A stretch of 64,000 nucleotides of DNA from Raffaelea ambrosiae (GCA_002778195.1 PCDI01000010.1:992001-1056000), one strand, 5' to 3'. Shown: positions 31,164-43,923, counted from the first letter of the stretch. The notes: generated by a model not told the origin, from the sequence alone. Made by a program: numbers and translations.

Positions 31164-32342
31164 TCAGACAGGCGTTGCCTTGCCCTCGGTCATGCTGGTG
31201 AAATCCGTGTCGGTGGCATTGATCACAGCGCCTTGGCTGAGCTCCAAGCCCCGGCTGTCGCCCCCCGTGGCGGTCTTGAGACCCCAGCCAGGCTGGGCCA
31301 CGTTGAGCGCCCAGACCGCGACAATGATCATGGCGCTCTCAAGGGCGTAGAAGAGACCCTCGTTGTGCATCTTGGGGCCGGTGTAGCCGCCGCTGAGCTC
31401 GTCGATGCGGTAGCAGCAGCGAATGAGGATCAGCAGGATGGCGAGGCCGAGGAAGCCCAGAAAGACGTGCAGACGGATGGACTCCTGGGCGTTGCCGTCG
31501 AGGTACTTTCGAGAGCTGGCCCGCTTGCGGCGGGCAGACTGACGGTAGTAGCGGACGAGGTAGTCCACGAACAGGGCGGTGAAGATGACCAGGGTAAAGA
31601 CCTGGAGGGAGAGGCCAAAGAGAGACAGGTCGATGCCGACGTCGTTGCTGCCGCTGGAGGTGGACGACAGCGCGCCGCCGGCAGCCTGGAAGACGAGCGA
31701 GACGACGTCGCAGGGGATGAAGAACCAGACGAGGATCTTGGGATTGAAGCGGGCGAGGGAGACGTCCATATGGGTGATTCTGGGAAAGAAGGTTAGTTCT
31801 TGTACCGTGGGCTGTACTGCGGATCGTGCCGTGGATCGTGCCGTGGATTGTGATTCTTTTTCCCAGTGGTCAGAGATCTTTGACTTACGTTCTCGCCAGG
31901 CACACATAGACGGCGGCACAGATGAAGACGGGCGATGTGGTGATGCAGACTTGGCTGGGTCAGTACATGGATGGACACCATTCCTCAAGCAACAATCACA
32001 AAAAAAAGAAAAAAAAAAACCCCTCGCGTTCAAAAACGTACTGATCTGCATGAGGAAGCCGCTGAAAGAAAAGGGATCCCTGTGGAGAATGATGCGGCCG
32101 ACGTAGCCAATGATCTCGTCAATGCAGCCGATCACGATGGGAATGGCAAACCCGGCGAGGGTGTGCCGCCAGATGAGTCCCTGTATGAGGTGGACGGCCA
32201 TGGAGAGACCGAAGAGGGCGATGAAGATGACGCTGGCCGGGATCGAGGGCAGGTAGTTCAGCACGCTGGCTTCGAGGGGACACAGCTCGAGAGTGCAGTT
32301 GCTGTCAGGGCCGTAGCCGATGAGGCCGTCCGGGAGAGACAT
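31164..32342 (-). CDS. RTA1-family seven-transmembrane protein
   Basis: Exons 32342-32042, 31949-31889 (61 nt) and 31779-31164. Introns are 92 nt (GTACGT ... AAG) and 108 nt (GTAAGT ... CAG); phases 1 and 2 fit, giving 325 aa. The start is ATG 32342 (MSLPDGLIGYGPDSNCTLEL), with an extracellular N-terminus. Hydrophobic segments and RTA1 landmarks follow: IDEIIGYVGRIILHRDPFS, CITTSPVFICAAVYVCLAR, VWFFIPCDVVSLVFQAAGG, then RCCYRIDELSGG and the last helix ALESAMIIVAVWALNVAQPG. RTA1 proteins are fungal lipid-translocating or toxic-compound-resistance membrane proteins of uncertain biochemistry. It diverges from the Zn2Cys6 gene at 35909 across 3.5 kb. Confidence 0.9.
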   Translation of the reverse strand: MSLPDGLIGYGPDSNCTLELCPLEASVLNYLPSIPASVIFIALFGLSMAVHLIQGLIWRHTLAGFAIPIVIGCIDEIIGYVGRIILHRDPFSFSGFLMQISTFLNARGFFFSFFCDCCLRNGVHPCTDPAKSASPHRPSSSVPPSMCAWRERKSKISDHWEKESQSTARSTARSAVQPTVQELTFFPRITHMDVSLARFNPKILVWFFIPCDVVSLVFQAAGGALSSTSSGSNDVGIDLSLFGLSLQVFTLVIFTALFVDYLVRYYRQSARRKRASSRKYLDGNAQESIRLHVFLGFLGLAILLILIRCCYRIDELSGGYTGPKMHNEGLFYALESAMIIVAVWALNVAQPGWGLKTATGGDSRGLELSQGAVINATDTDFTSMTEGKATPV

Positions 32343-35300
32343 GATGGATGGTGCTGTCGGATAGAGAAAAGGAAGAGGTGTGATCGGTAGAGCCGCCTGC
32401 CTTGGCAAGAGAGGCCTTTTATGATTTGAGTGAAAGAGAGAGGTCGACTGTCGAAACCAACACGGCCGGACAAGCAGTCACGGATGGATGCAGGTTGAAT
32501 CACACAAAGGGAGAAGGGAACAATATGCAGCCGGGGAAAAAAAAAAAAGAGGTTTCAAGGGCGGCCCGAAATAAGAAGTCAGGGAGAAAGAAAAAAAGAC
32601 GGGGGTGTGTCGAGGAGATATCGACAATCAATAATGAAACTTGAGAGGGAGAAAAAAGAAGAAAAGAAGAGGAGAAAAAGGAAGAATTGAAGAAAAAGAA
32701 GAGGGGGGGGGGGGGGGTCTGTTGGGTTCAGAGAAACAGTGAAGAACAGGAAACAAAATTGCGTTTGAAATGCCGGGTAGACCTTTGTTTCATGACAATG
32801 GGGGCTGTTGTCGTCAAGATGAAGAGACGATAAAAAGAACGCTGAACCTTTGCCTCTTTATATATCCGAATGAACGCCTTTTTTGATTTTTGAGTCTATT
32901 TTCAGCTGAATGCAGAGAGCAGGGGTATTCTCTATTCTTGTCCGTCAGATGTAGTTGGGTGTCGAGGGATCTTTCTGTTCTTGGGTGTAAGATAGGATGG
33001 GCATAATTTTGTTTGTCAGGGGCTTCTTGGCCTGGCCTATTCGTGTTCATACACACACTTTGGGTGTGTGTTGATATGTGACTGTCGTGTGTTTTGTCTG
33101 CTTGTCTGCTTGTCTGCGTGTTTGCGTGTTTGCGTGTTTGCGTGTTTGCGTGTGGGTTTGGGCTGGCGCCTGAGAGCCGCGTGGACTTACGGAAAGGGGA
33201 GGGGAGGGAAGGGATCCAGAGGGGAGACGATGACATACTTAAGTCTTCTACAAAAGAGAGAAGGAGCACGGCACTGCCTAGCCTCGCCAGACAAGGCCCC
33301 AGGTACTCTGCCCAGGCATTGCCGACCGGCTCCGTGGGTGGGAACAAGGGAATTTTTTTACTTTTTGCCCTGGCGTACGCTACGAGCCGGCAATGCAGGA
33401 AGCCAAAATAACATAACAAAGTATAAAATCAATACGAGCAAGTCCGGCGGAGGTGTGGACCGGCTGGGCCCTGCTCTCTCGCTGTCTTTTTTTCTGCTTA
33501 CACATCGGGGGGATGCATGGTGCGATGCGAATGCGAAGCGGGCTCGGGTCCAGTTTTGGTCCTTTTTTTTTTCTTACTACTCCGTTGGTCTGGGCGGTTG
33601 CGCAGGTTCGAGCCCGTCTGGGAGTGTCAGCCACTTGGACGAATCAAGCAGCCAGAAACGAAACGCCTCTTGTCTCCTTCAAGCATTACGAGCATTCGTC
33701 TACGCGACTTGGCAGTATAAAAAAAGAAAGCCAGGGCTCGTCTGGTGTACTATGTATTATATTGTGCTCTTTTTGGGAAGTTGCCTGGTGTTTGGGCCAG
33801 GGCAGCAGGCAAATGAAGGCAGGCCAACAAGGCGCATCTTCTTGCATGCTGACATATGCAAGCCCCACGCTATTCTTATAGGCAAACACGGGCATATCTG
33901 ACCGTATCCAGGGCCGGGATGCGTTGATCTGATTGTTCAGACTGCCCTCTCTGACGGTGACAAAACTTGGCGTGCAGAAGATGCTGTTTGAGGACATGGT
34001 TGAGGCTGTGGTCAAAAACGTCCGAGCCACAGCGCCACGAATCACACATAGCACCAATCACCAATCCGGAAAAAGAGAACGGGCGCGTTTGAGGCAATCT
34101 CCCAAGACACACATCAGAGTACTATGTAGTATGCGTCCTCGTCCCGGCCTGATTCTGCCAGTGGCAGGTCAGGGAAGCCTGGCACCACATATTGTGAAGT
34201 TTTTTATTTTTATTTTTATTTTTTTGGCCTTGTTCAGAATCAACAGTCGTCCAGCATTAGATCGCCGAAGGGGCCGGTGCCAGAGGAAGGCTGCCGAGCC
34301 GTCCGGTTCAGAGGATCCATTACGTGGAGCATAGCGTGGGCTCGCCAATACTGAGGCAGCAATGTAAGATACGGCGTAACTATGGGCCCAAAAAAACATT
34401 CCGCACTCGTAGCTGGCCCAGCAAGGCGTCAAAGAGAACAGCCAATGGCAGACCGAGCTCCGAAACATGCGACTCCACAGGCTGCGGCGCGGTGGACCCC
34501 GATCGCTGGTTAGTCTGTTGTTTGTGGTTCGCTGGATCCGTCTCGGGAGAAATGTGGAGCGTCTGAGAGCAGAAGCAGGAGCAAGAGCAGGAGCAGGAGC
34601 AGGAGCAGGATCAGGATCAATATAGTTCGTTATCTAGTCGCTTATCTAGACGCGAATTCTCCGCTTCGCACCTTCCTCGCCCCCACACCTTCGCTCGGGC
34701 CCATTTGCGAGGGTCGTGCCTGCCTGAACAGGCACGGAAAGAAATAACGAAAAAGACCAACAATCCGGTCGGGAAGGAGATGTGGGCGGTCCTGCCCTTT
34801 TTGTATCCGTCGAGTTCGTGTCCTTGCTCGTAAAGCGTGTTGTTGACTGGTCCCGTAGTCAGCACAGGGCTACCCCGCCTCACACACACCTTTTTGCAAC
34901 CCACTGCCTTGGAAACTGCGGCTGACAGCGGATGACCAAAACAAGGTTGTTTGTTTGCTAGTTGCCCCTGCCGCTTCCGTGCATTCCCAGGTGCCTGGTT
35001 CCCGTTGCGTTGCCTTGCTTTGCGCGTTGTCTTGTGCTCGTCGGCGCACGGATTAAGTCCTTTTCCCGAGTTACTCCAACTTCTGGACATACCTCCCCCC
35101 TTTGTTGGGGCAGTCTCGGCTCTCATTCGCGGGGGTACACTTTCACAAGCCAATTGCAAGCCCATTTTGCCTTCATCGTGTTGACAACGTGCCCCCGAAA
35201 AAGGCAGTGCCATCTTCCCAAAACACCATCTTGTGCCAAAACTCACGAGTTTCCATAGAGGGAGCTTGGTAGTGTCCCGCAGCCTTGTGTCTCCCCTTTT

Positions 35301-35908
35301 TTATTTATTTCTTTTTTTGCGTGTTGCATTGGGTGGCTAGTGGCCATCATTTGATAAACGATAAGAGACGAGCTGACTCTGTTGTCGAAAGGGAGAAGAG
35401 GACGACCAACGGAGACAGGTGGCAAACCAAGAGAGGCAACAGTGCACGGGACAGAGGACAGGACGGGGACTGGAAAGGCAATACAGGGCTGGCCAGAGAC
35501 GGCGAGGAAAACAGCAGAAGAACCGAAGAACCGAAGAACCGAAGAACAATACAAAAACACAACCAGTACAACAAACACAACAGACGTCGATCGACGCGCA
35601 GATCGACGGACACGGCAAGACGCTCTCAAACACGGCAACAAGAGGCCGTCATTAGAGACATACGGCCTCTCTTCATCGCGGCTGGCTTCCCAATTCGTAG
35701 GGGGACGTCTTGTTTCAGTCTTTCAGTCTTTCCGTCTTTCCGTCTCTCAGGCCTCTTCGGGCCCGGGTCCCCACTCCGCTCCTCTGTCCGAGCTCGTCCA
35801 AGCCGCTGCCCAGCCGGAGCCGGCCTATCTTTCATCGGCTTGTCCGCCTCACCTTGACCTGGCCGGCCCATACGTGTGGGTGGCCCTCTTGCCTTTCTCG
35901 TCCCAAGG
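32343..35908. other. 3.5-kb intergenic region between divergent RTA1 and Zn2Cys6 genes
   Basis: Unusually long for this window. It contains a G-run at 32704-32717, 8-nt TGCGTGTT repeats near 33116-33152, GAGCAG-type repeats at 34568-34615 and 9-nt AGAACCGA repeats near 35519-35548. The ORFs inside have low-complexity or frame-shadow translations and no domains. A long regulatory region or an unrecognised non-coding transcript is possible. Confidence 0.45.
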
Positions 35909-38900
35909 ATGCAGTCCGTCGGCCCCGCTGCGTCCACCAAACCGGCCAAGTATCCCACAAAGCTGCGGCGCAACTATCCTCGCTCTCGGAATGGCTGTCT
36001 GACATGCCGGCAACGGAAGAAAAAGGTGAGTGGGACTGGACGCGTATCTCTCTGGATCGAGCTCCTGATCCCTGCGTCTGTGTCTCTGAGTCTCGGTCTC
36101 TGATGTACGTTCCTGGCTAACACGACCCCAGTGCGACGAAATCCGGCCGCATTGCACTGCCTGCCAGAGAAATGAGCTCGAGTGCGTGTGGCCTCTGGCA
36201 TCCGCGCCGAGAGGCGGCGCCGGGCGTGGGCAACCGCAGCAACCTCAACTCCAGCAACCTCAACTCCAGCAGCCTCAACTCCAGCAGCCTCAACTCCAGC
36301 AGCCTCCGCTCCAGCAGCCTCCGCTCCAGCAGCCTCAATCTCAGCAGCCTCGGTTTCAGCAGCCTCAGCCACCACAGCCACTACCACAGCCATTACCACA
36401 GCAACACCACCACCACCACCACCACCACCAGCAACCCACGCCGCCTCTCCAGCAACACTATGCCCACCCGCAGTACCCCCAGCCCCAGCCCCAGCCTCCT
36501 CCGTATCACCACTCACAGGCCACGCCGTCGCCATCGCCGCCGTTGGTAGCACTCGGATCGGCAGCGGCACCGCCTCCTCGGGCACCACCTTCTCAGGTAC
36601 CACCTCCTCAGGTACCACCGGGGAATCCCTATGCCGACACATCGGCAATCCATGACGACGAGCTCGGGTCTGCATACGACGACGACGCTGCATCGGCCGT
36701 ACCGGGGCCCCGGGACCGGAAAAACAGCGACAGCGGCTACAGCTCCAACTGGGAAGCCCGCCATGGCAACAGCAACACCCGCAGAAACAGCATGTCCATG
36801 TCGGCTCTCCCCGGAGGCGGCAGCAGTCCGGCCAACAGGCAGCCGCCACACTCGTCGGCGCTCAACCTGTTTGAGCACAAGCGCCATTGGAAGACGTACC
36901 TCCCCATGCTGGCCGCGTGGAACGGTGTCGAGGGCAGCAGCACGAGTCTCAATGTCCACAGCCACGAGATCCCCACTGTCGTCCTCGGCGTGGCGGCATC
37001 TGGAAGCGGAGGAGCAGGGGAAGGGGGGGGCGCGAGCGGCGCAGGTGGCAGCGGTGGAAGTGGTGGAGGAAGTGGCGCCGGCGCCGCTCGCGAAAAATCG
37101 CCGTCTGTCGAGTCCGGACCGGACAGCGGGTCGGTGGCCTCGCCTGACACGGCGGTCCGGTACGGATCATCTTCCGAGGCGGGCCATGCCGACAATAACA
37201 ACAACAGCAACAACAGCCGACGACGACGAAGAAACAGCAGCCGCAGCCGCCGCAACAACGCCAGTCTCGACGACACGGTCGTCCAATGGGTGCCGTCGCT
37301 CAACTCATTTGTCTTTCCCTACAGATCTCCCGACGGGTTCCCCCAGCGCGTCACCAACCTGACGCCGGTGTCGCCCATCATCTTGCGCCACTACATTGTC
37401 GAGACCGGGCCGGCCATCTGCGCCATGCGCGGCCGCGGCAATCCCTTCATGACCATTGTGCTGCCGCTGGCCTACAACGACGATCTCGTCATGCACTGCA
37501 TCATCGCCCTCGCCGGCACCCACATGAGCTGCCGCATGCGCCAGCGCGCCCTCTACGACAACACCCCGGCTGCGTTGTCACTGGCCGGCCGCGCCACCAC
37601 GTCCGTCACCCCCTTCCTGGACTCCCACATGGCCAACGCCGCCCTGCACGACGCCACCACCCGTCACTACTCGTGCGTCCTGCGCAACCTCCGCATCGCC
37701 CTGCACGGCCTCGACCGCAACAACACGTCCCAGGTGCTGCGCCTGCTGCTCGTCCAGATTCTGCTCGCCTGCTACGAGGGCATCTCCTGGAACACGCTCA
37801 ACGGCGGCATCTTTGCCCATCTGAGCGCCAGCCGCCAGCTCATCGCCTTTCTGCGCGCCGCCCCGCAGCCGCCGCCAACCGCCGACGAGCGCAGCCTGCT
37901 GGGCGTCTTGCTCGAGCTGTACACGTACGTTACGCTGGTCAACCGCATAGTGCCCGACGGAAGCATCGAGGGCCGCACGGTTGTGCGCCCCGAAACGATC
38001 GGCAGCGCCAAGGTCAACAGCGGCGCCACCGGCAGCAACAGCAATAACAACGGCAACAACAACAGCAACGGCTTTGTCGGCTTCGACGAGGACTTTGTCG
38101 CCGACCCGGGTCTGCTGGCCCAGCACGACTTCTTTGGCTTTATGGTGTCCGGCATGCAAGACCTCTTTGCGCTCATGCCGCGCGTCAGTCGTCTAGCCAG
38201 CCAGCGCTACGACCTGTCGCAGAGACAGCTGCCTTCATCCTCTTCCTCCCTGGCCAACAGCTACACTCCCTACGACCTCGCCTACATCCAGACCGAGATC
38301 CAGCTTCTGCGCAGCCGTGCCCAAGCCTGGCAGCTGCCGGCCGACTGTGTGACCAAGGCCGCCGGCGAGCAGGAGCGCGTCTGGTGGAAAGCCATTGGGG
38401 AGACCTACCGCGCCGCGCTACTGATTTACATTGCCACCATTGATGACGGACTGGAGGACTGCGGGGCCGGAGCCGATACCGGCACCGGTGGAGACATTGG
38501 CACCCCCAGTTCCCTAGGCGGCGCGTCGACCACCGCTTCCACTACCGCCTCGTCTTCCTCGGCCGCCTATCAGCCCCACATCCAGGCCGTTGCCGAGGCT
38601 GTCCTCGGCACTGACCTGGCCGCTTCGCGCTTCACCACCATCATGCTGTGGCCGCTGATTGTCACCGGCTCGGTGTTGGCGCACCCGGAAGAGCGACTGT
38701 TCTTGGTCGAGGGCTTGCGGTCGACGCCGCAGGTGACATGGGGATCGCTGAGTGCGGCGGATCTGATGGAGCAGCTATGGGTGTGCCGGGACGGCGTGCT
38801 AGCGGGAGAGGGGCCGCGCCAGCAAGGAGCACAGAGCGGCAATGGTGGCGGTGGTGGTGGTGATCCCCGAGGCGGGTCGTACTTTGGGCCAGAAGGGCTG

Positions 38901-38945
38901 GCGCGGCTGATGCGGGACAACGACATCAGCATGTGTGTTTTTTAG
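35909..38945 (+). CDS. Zn2Cys6 transcription factor with PF11951-type regulatory domain
   Basis: Exons 35909-36025 and 36132-38945; the phase-0 106-nt intron (GTGAGT, GCTAAC, CAG) falls inside the zinc cluster. The 976-aa protein has Cys30-33-40-47-50-57 with C-x2-C-x6-C-x6-C-x2-C-x6-C spacing, the full binuclear cluster. A Gln/Pro/Leu repeat and His/Pro-rich stretch (about 70-130) follow, then long disordered Ser/Gly/Asn-rich sequence. A fungal-specific regulatory domain starts near VQWVPSLNSFVFPY and continues ILRHYIVETGPAICAMRGR, typical of Fungal_trans_2. It is a likely nuclear DNA-binding regulator. Target genes are unknown; the divergent RTA1 gene is a candidate by position only. Confidence 0.92.
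36238..36370. repeat. 15-nt coding tandem repeat in the Zn2Cys6 gene
   Basis: About eight imperfect copies of CAACTCCAGCAGCCT encode a repeating Gln-Gln-Pro-x-Leu pattern just after the zinc cluster. Confidence 0.9.
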
Positions 38946-39607
38946 GGGTAAAACACATGCACGCTTAGGCCGGACGAGGGCCGGACAATTGACGTCCTTT
39001 TAACTTTCTTCCCCCAGAGGACAAAAATAGCGGAGTTTTTTTCTCTTTTTTTTCCATGGACTGGTTGGATTTCTTTGGCGTGTGGCAGGATCTGCACGGA
39101 ATTGAAAAATGAAGATACGGTCATTCTGGAAGTGGGCATTCTGAGAGCGAAAAATAAACATGGTTTTTTTTCGCGCTGGGGTTTCATTTGTTTCTGGTGT
39201 TTGTGAGACAATGGGAGGAAGACGGACACGATATCTATCTAGCCAGCGGCAATCTCAAAAGGGAATTTATGGTTGAGCAAAAACCTGCCGTGAACGTGTG
39301 AAAATGATTACCATTCTGTTTGGCTGTTGTTCTCTCTCTTTGGAGAATAACACCCTTGTGGTATATGGAAGAGCAACAGGTGAAGAATGCTTGACAAAAA
39401 TCACAACTTTGAGGACAGTAAAGCTCAAAGATGAGCATGATCTGATTTTCAAATGTGCAAACGACCGAACGGACTCTTTCGCAGAGGACAGGATGTGTTT
39501 GCCCATGGCCCGAATGCATGTGAAAAATTTAAATGAAAGGCAAAAAGAAGTGATATACAGGTAACAAAATAGATACAAGACCAAAACAAAAAAAAGCGCA
39601 TCATTTC
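38946..39607. other. Intergenic, 3' side of the Zn2Cys6 gene
   Basis: A/T-rich with short T-runs. No supported gene. Confidence 0.45.
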
Positions 39608-40766
39608 TCAATCAATAAATGTCGTACATCGGAGGTCGTTTGCACCGGCCAGCGGGACAGCAGAAATGGTATTTTGGTTCGGAAAGCGGCTACGGATGGG
39701 CGCGTAGTTACAGGGCGTCAATCGAGATTGGGGGAGGTCACTGGCATTGCCGCTATGGTTGCACACATCTAGTACATGGGCCCATCTTACACGCCCCAAA
39801 ACTGAGTTGGGATCTATACGGCAATTCGAGCCTGGACTTTCCCCGGACGATTGCAGAATGATAGACGCCGGAAGTCCATAACTCTCTGTGAAGTCCGTTT
39901 CCCGCGAGACTTTCAGGTCGGAGAAGAGGTTCCGCGGCCGGGGATGAAGGAGCTCGTCCAATCCATTACAAGGTATTGGCACGTCACGCCTCTCGGAGCC
40001 GTCCACGCTGGTGAGCTGGTCTCCTCGGTACAGTAACGTGCTCGTATAGACGATAGAATCCGTAGAGCCTTGCGTTTCAATGTCCAAAGTATCCAGCAGC
40101 AATGGGTACACCACACAGCCATTCCCAGAGGATAAAAGAATGTGGCCATTCTTGCCGAGAGAATGTCCGAATAGACGTCGCATTGCGTCTTCAAAAAAGC
40201 CGTGACCCAGGCGGACCATTTTCAACTGCTTCATGCCACAATAAAAGGTTGGTGTGACACAGTTAATAGACGGTCATGTGGAGAAAGTACTCTGATGGTA
40301 GAGACTGAGAGAAAAGAAGCTGGGCCTATGGACCATCGACACCTCGATAATCATCAAAGAAGCGCTGGCAACTGCGGCGACAAATTCCTTCTTGTGAGAT
40401 CCAATCAAGGAGGCCCAAGAGTGCCTGGCGTGTTCCGCTTTGTCTTTATCTTTTAGGATTGTGAGATGTCTCGACATTAGCGGCTGTCTTTCCAAGTTGT
40501 GTTGCACAGTCGTTGGCAGAATACCCGACAACAGCCTTGAGTAAGCCGATCGTGGCCAGTGGTGTTCTTGGGACAGCGGCTGTCTCAACTTTGCGGCAAG
40601 TTGTATCGCACATGGCGAGGGTGTTGCCGAATTGCTCGCAGGCTATCAAGGTCAGGGGTTGTACATTGTCGCTGGTAGCTGCTGCCATGATGCCCCGACT
40701 GATGGAGAAGACGGAGCCCGCCGTCTCGTTGAGGCTCCACTGGCCCTGAATTGGGGCGACTGACAT
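39608..40766 (-). pseudogene. Possible degenerate or multi-exon unknown gene
   Basis: Three coding-like blocks lie in order on the minus strand. Block 1, from ATG 40766 (MSVAPIQGQWSLNETAGS), runs to a stop at 40446. Block 2, overlapping in another frame, reads HARHSWASLIGSHKKEFVAA and then VASASLMIIEV (about 40460-40320). Block 3, in the same frame as block 2 (40234-39608), includes KNGHILLSSGNGCVVYPLLL. Blocks 2 and 3 are separated by TGA near 40274, and blocks 1 and 2 by a frame change. I could not find intron borders that join all three cleanly. It may be a real spliced gene, but decay looks more likely. No family is recognised with confidence. Confidence 0.3.
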
Positions 40767-41565
40767 TCTGTCTGTCGGGAAGCGCGAAGAGCAAATATGC
40801 GAAAGGCGAGAAAGAAAATGCAACGGTGCCAATCGACCGAAGCTCGAAGACAGCGAGGCTGGGAGAGCGTGCCTTTGATACAGAAAAGAGAAAGAACACG
40901 AGAATGAAGAGGCACTACCCCCCCAACTCACGACGACGTCCAACCAACGACAAGGCAATCTGATGTGATGCCCGAGAGATCATGCAGAGACGACCATGCA
41001 TGGAGGGGTCAAAGGCTGAGGCGAGATGTGTTGGCGCCATCTTGTATGGTGTGCCAGACCTGGTGGCAGCAACTGGGTGCAGCAACTGAATGTCTGAGCA
41101 AGTGAGATGGCTTCAACTAGAGTTTCGTGTTTCTGGCAAGGCTTGGAGCCAAGGCCGCGTCGACGAGAATTTGGGCCCATATGGACGAGAGCCATCACGT
41201 GCAGGCACTGTCTTTGACGAATGCAGAAGGTGCAATGCAAGAGTGACTCATAGCGGGTGCGGTTTACCCGATTTAGCTGTGCCCTGTTAGGCAGCAGGTG
41301 CAATGGGACAAAATTTTCATTCTGTTCAAGCTCCCGTATCTCGTATATGATCTTGGGTGAAGCTCTCGCAGCTATAAGACGGCAGCCACGGTCCCTAGGT
41401 AGACTCGATCGCGCCTGGCGAATTTGGAAGAAACAAGAAACGCGGGAAAGGGAGAACGTGCAAAGGACAAGAAAGTTGTGCAAATAATTAATCCATAAAA
41501 AGGGAATATCTCGTACAAGCAAAGAAAAAAAAAAGAAAAAAAAAAAAACACTACAGAAAAAGAAA
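40767..41565. other. Promoter side of the methyltransferase gene
   Basis: 800 nt with an A-rich leader (A-runs at 41525-41550) immediately before ATG 41566. No other gene is supported. Confidence 0.45.
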
Positions 41566-42724
41566 ATGGCCTCCTCTCAAAACGCACCGGCTGCTGCTCC
41601 TTCTTCGGGCACAAATGTCGACCTCTATGCGCCCGCGCTGGACGTCTGGTCCACCATCGCGGCACAGTGGGACGGCGACATGGGCCGCGACGGCAACCAG
41701 TACTGGAAAGAGCTCGAGAAGCCCTTCCTGGCCAAGCTGCTGGCCGAGAAGCAGCACAAGGCTTTCCGCGATGGTGATGGCAATGCCGGCAAGACCGTCC
41801 ACGCCCTCGACATCAGCACCGGCAACGGCCTGACGTCGCGCTGGCTGGCCGCCTTCCTGAGCGAGGGCATCGAGACCGACCCCGAGGCCGTCGCCGTCAC
41901 GGCCACGGACGGGAGTCCGGTGATGCTGTCCAGGGCGAAAGCATGGGTGGATAAGCTGCGGGGCGAGGTCGAGGAGCTCCCTGTGGCCGTGGCACAGACA
42001 AAGTTTGCCGTGCTGGACGTGACGAAGCCGGCCGACTTTGCGCCCTTTATCGAGCAGGCCAGCAAGGTGAGAGAGAGGGAGATGAATGGTCTCCTTTTGT
42101 AGTTCATGGGGAAAAGAAAGAGAGAGGCTGACCGCCCAAAAGACTCCCTTTGACGCCATCCTCATGAACATGGCCATCATGGACGTCCCCACGCTTGAGC
42201 CGCTGGCCGCTGCCCTGCCTCAGATGCTGGCCACCAACGGCGTGTACGTGTAAAGACATACGTGAAATTGGCGGGAAAAAAGAAAAAAAAAAAAATTTCC
42301 TTGTGCTTACACCCTTAGGTTCGTCGGCTCCTTGCTGCATCCCGTCTTTGTCACCACCCATGCCCGCCGCGTCGTCGAGAACATCTACGGCTACGACGTC
42401 AGCACGCCCGACGATCAGTGCACCCATACCACGTTTGTCCACAGCATGTCCCTTACCGGGTACATGGACGTCAAGCCGTGGAAGGGGTACGCCGTGCCGG
42501 GCCAGGATCGCGCGCAGTACTACTTCCACCGGCCACTGCACGAGCTGCTGGGCGTCTTTCTGCGGGGCGGCCAGCTGGTGCTGGACGGCCTGGAGGAGCC
42601 GGCATTCAAGCCCGAGCACCGGGACGCACATATTGCCCATCCGTCTGGGCGCCGGGAGACGTCGACGCGCATGTACACGCAGTTCCCGCAGATCATGGTG
42701 TTCCGTCTGCGGCGGGTGAGATAA
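41566..42724 (+). CDS. SAM-dependent class I methyltransferase
   Basis: Exons 41566-42066, 42143-42243 and 42319-42724; introns are 76 nt (GTGAGA ... AAAAG) and 75 nt (GTACGT ... TAG), phases 0 and 2. The protein is 335 aa. VHALDISTGNGLTSRWLAAF is motif I (the SAM-binding glycine-rich loop, here D-x-S-T-G-N-G). VAVTATDGSPVMLSRAK supplies the acidic residue after strand 2, and FDAILMNMAIMDV is the motif IV region. The C-terminal third (YGYDVSTPDDQCTHTTFVHS) probably shapes the substrate pocket. The substrate, probably a small molecule, cannot be read from sequence. The layout is like many fungal stand-alone methyltransferases, and no biosynthetic cluster is visible around it. Confidence 0.85.
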
Positions 42725-43923
42725 GCGAGCCCAGAAGCATGCTATTCGGGTTCGTTCATAGGCCTTCCATATTCACACCATTTTCCCGTGTCTCACAGCA
42801 CAGAAACACTCTGAACACTTATAAGTTATGACCCTAGAATGCCAGATCAGTATTTTTATGTTTTTTCTAGTTGTCCTTTCCTCGCCTGCGTTAGCAGATC
42901 TTGTTTGTTGATCAGCCTTGCTTTATTTTATTTTTATTTTTATATTTATTTCAGTCAGGGGCCAGTTTGTGTACAGTTTGCGTTTGCCCCCTTTCGGTTT
43001 CAGTTTCACATGTCCTCGGCCTCGCATTCAGAATGGATGAAAAAGGAAGGAGAACCAGAGTTGAAAAAAAAAGAAAAAAAAAGAAAAGTCATACACGACA
43101 AAAAAAGTTGAAACGGAAAATCAAATAAAAAATCAAGATAAATCGCAAAAACCCATCATACATGCCTCGCACTTTCCTCAAATATAGTTGTGTTTTGAAA
43201 AAGTTTTTAATTTGAACTTCCTAGCTGCTATCCCCCAACGCCACACAATAGGAAAGAAAATGTGCCGTCTTGGTTTGGTTACAATATGTGCATCGAACAA
43301 AGGACGTCAAAAAGGACAAAGGAAATCCAGAGAGGATCAAATTGGGAAGGGGAAATCGGTTCACAGAGAATGTTCCAACGAAGAAACAGAAAACGGAAAG
43401 TGTATTTAGGAATAAAAAGAAAGAAAATAGCAAACAAGCAGATAATAAAAAGGAGTTTCCCGCAAGACACCACAAAAGAAACAAGGAAGAAAAAGAAAAC
43501 CGTAGTTTTTGGATCAGCGATTGACAGAAACAAAAAGCGAGCATTAGGAGCAAACAAAAACAAAAGAGACGACACCCCGGACCATGCATGCAGTGCAACA
43601 CGCGCCCATCATGAGCCATTCATAAAGCCATGGCAGAGACAGATTCCAAAAAAGACAAAAGCAGACGGAACAGAGACAGAGAAACCCCCAGAGACCAGAG
43701 ACGACCAGACCAGAGAGACAAGAGAGAATTAAAATGCTTTCGCTGTGCAGATTTCGTGACAAAAACGTCATAGAGCCCCGTGTGATGCACATAAAACAGT
43801 TGGAAAGGATATATTAGAACAGGAGGAGGAAGAAGGAAAAAAAAACCCCCCCAAAAAACCAGAGGGAACCAAAACGAGCCCGAAAGGAAAACAAGACAGA
43901 ATGAACTAGAAGAGTGTCCCAGA
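42725..43923. other. Intergenic between convergent methyltransferase and PRO45-like genes
   Basis: 1.2 kb of A-rich plus-strand sequence (long purine stretches 43050-43130 and 43480-43860), probably 3' UTRs. ORFs consist of Lys/Arg or Phe/Leu low complexity. Confidence 0.5.

Noticed and set aside
33560..33630. tRNA-like B-box GGTTCGAGCCC
   Set aside because: The T-stem pairs poorly and the only matching acceptor-like sequence is about 40 nt away, too short for a tRNA; no A-box at the right distance.
33068..33901. 277-codon ORF in the RTA1-regulator gap
   Set aside because: Begins with slippage-repeat leucine/cysteine/valine sequence and changes character along its length; no domain or splice pattern.
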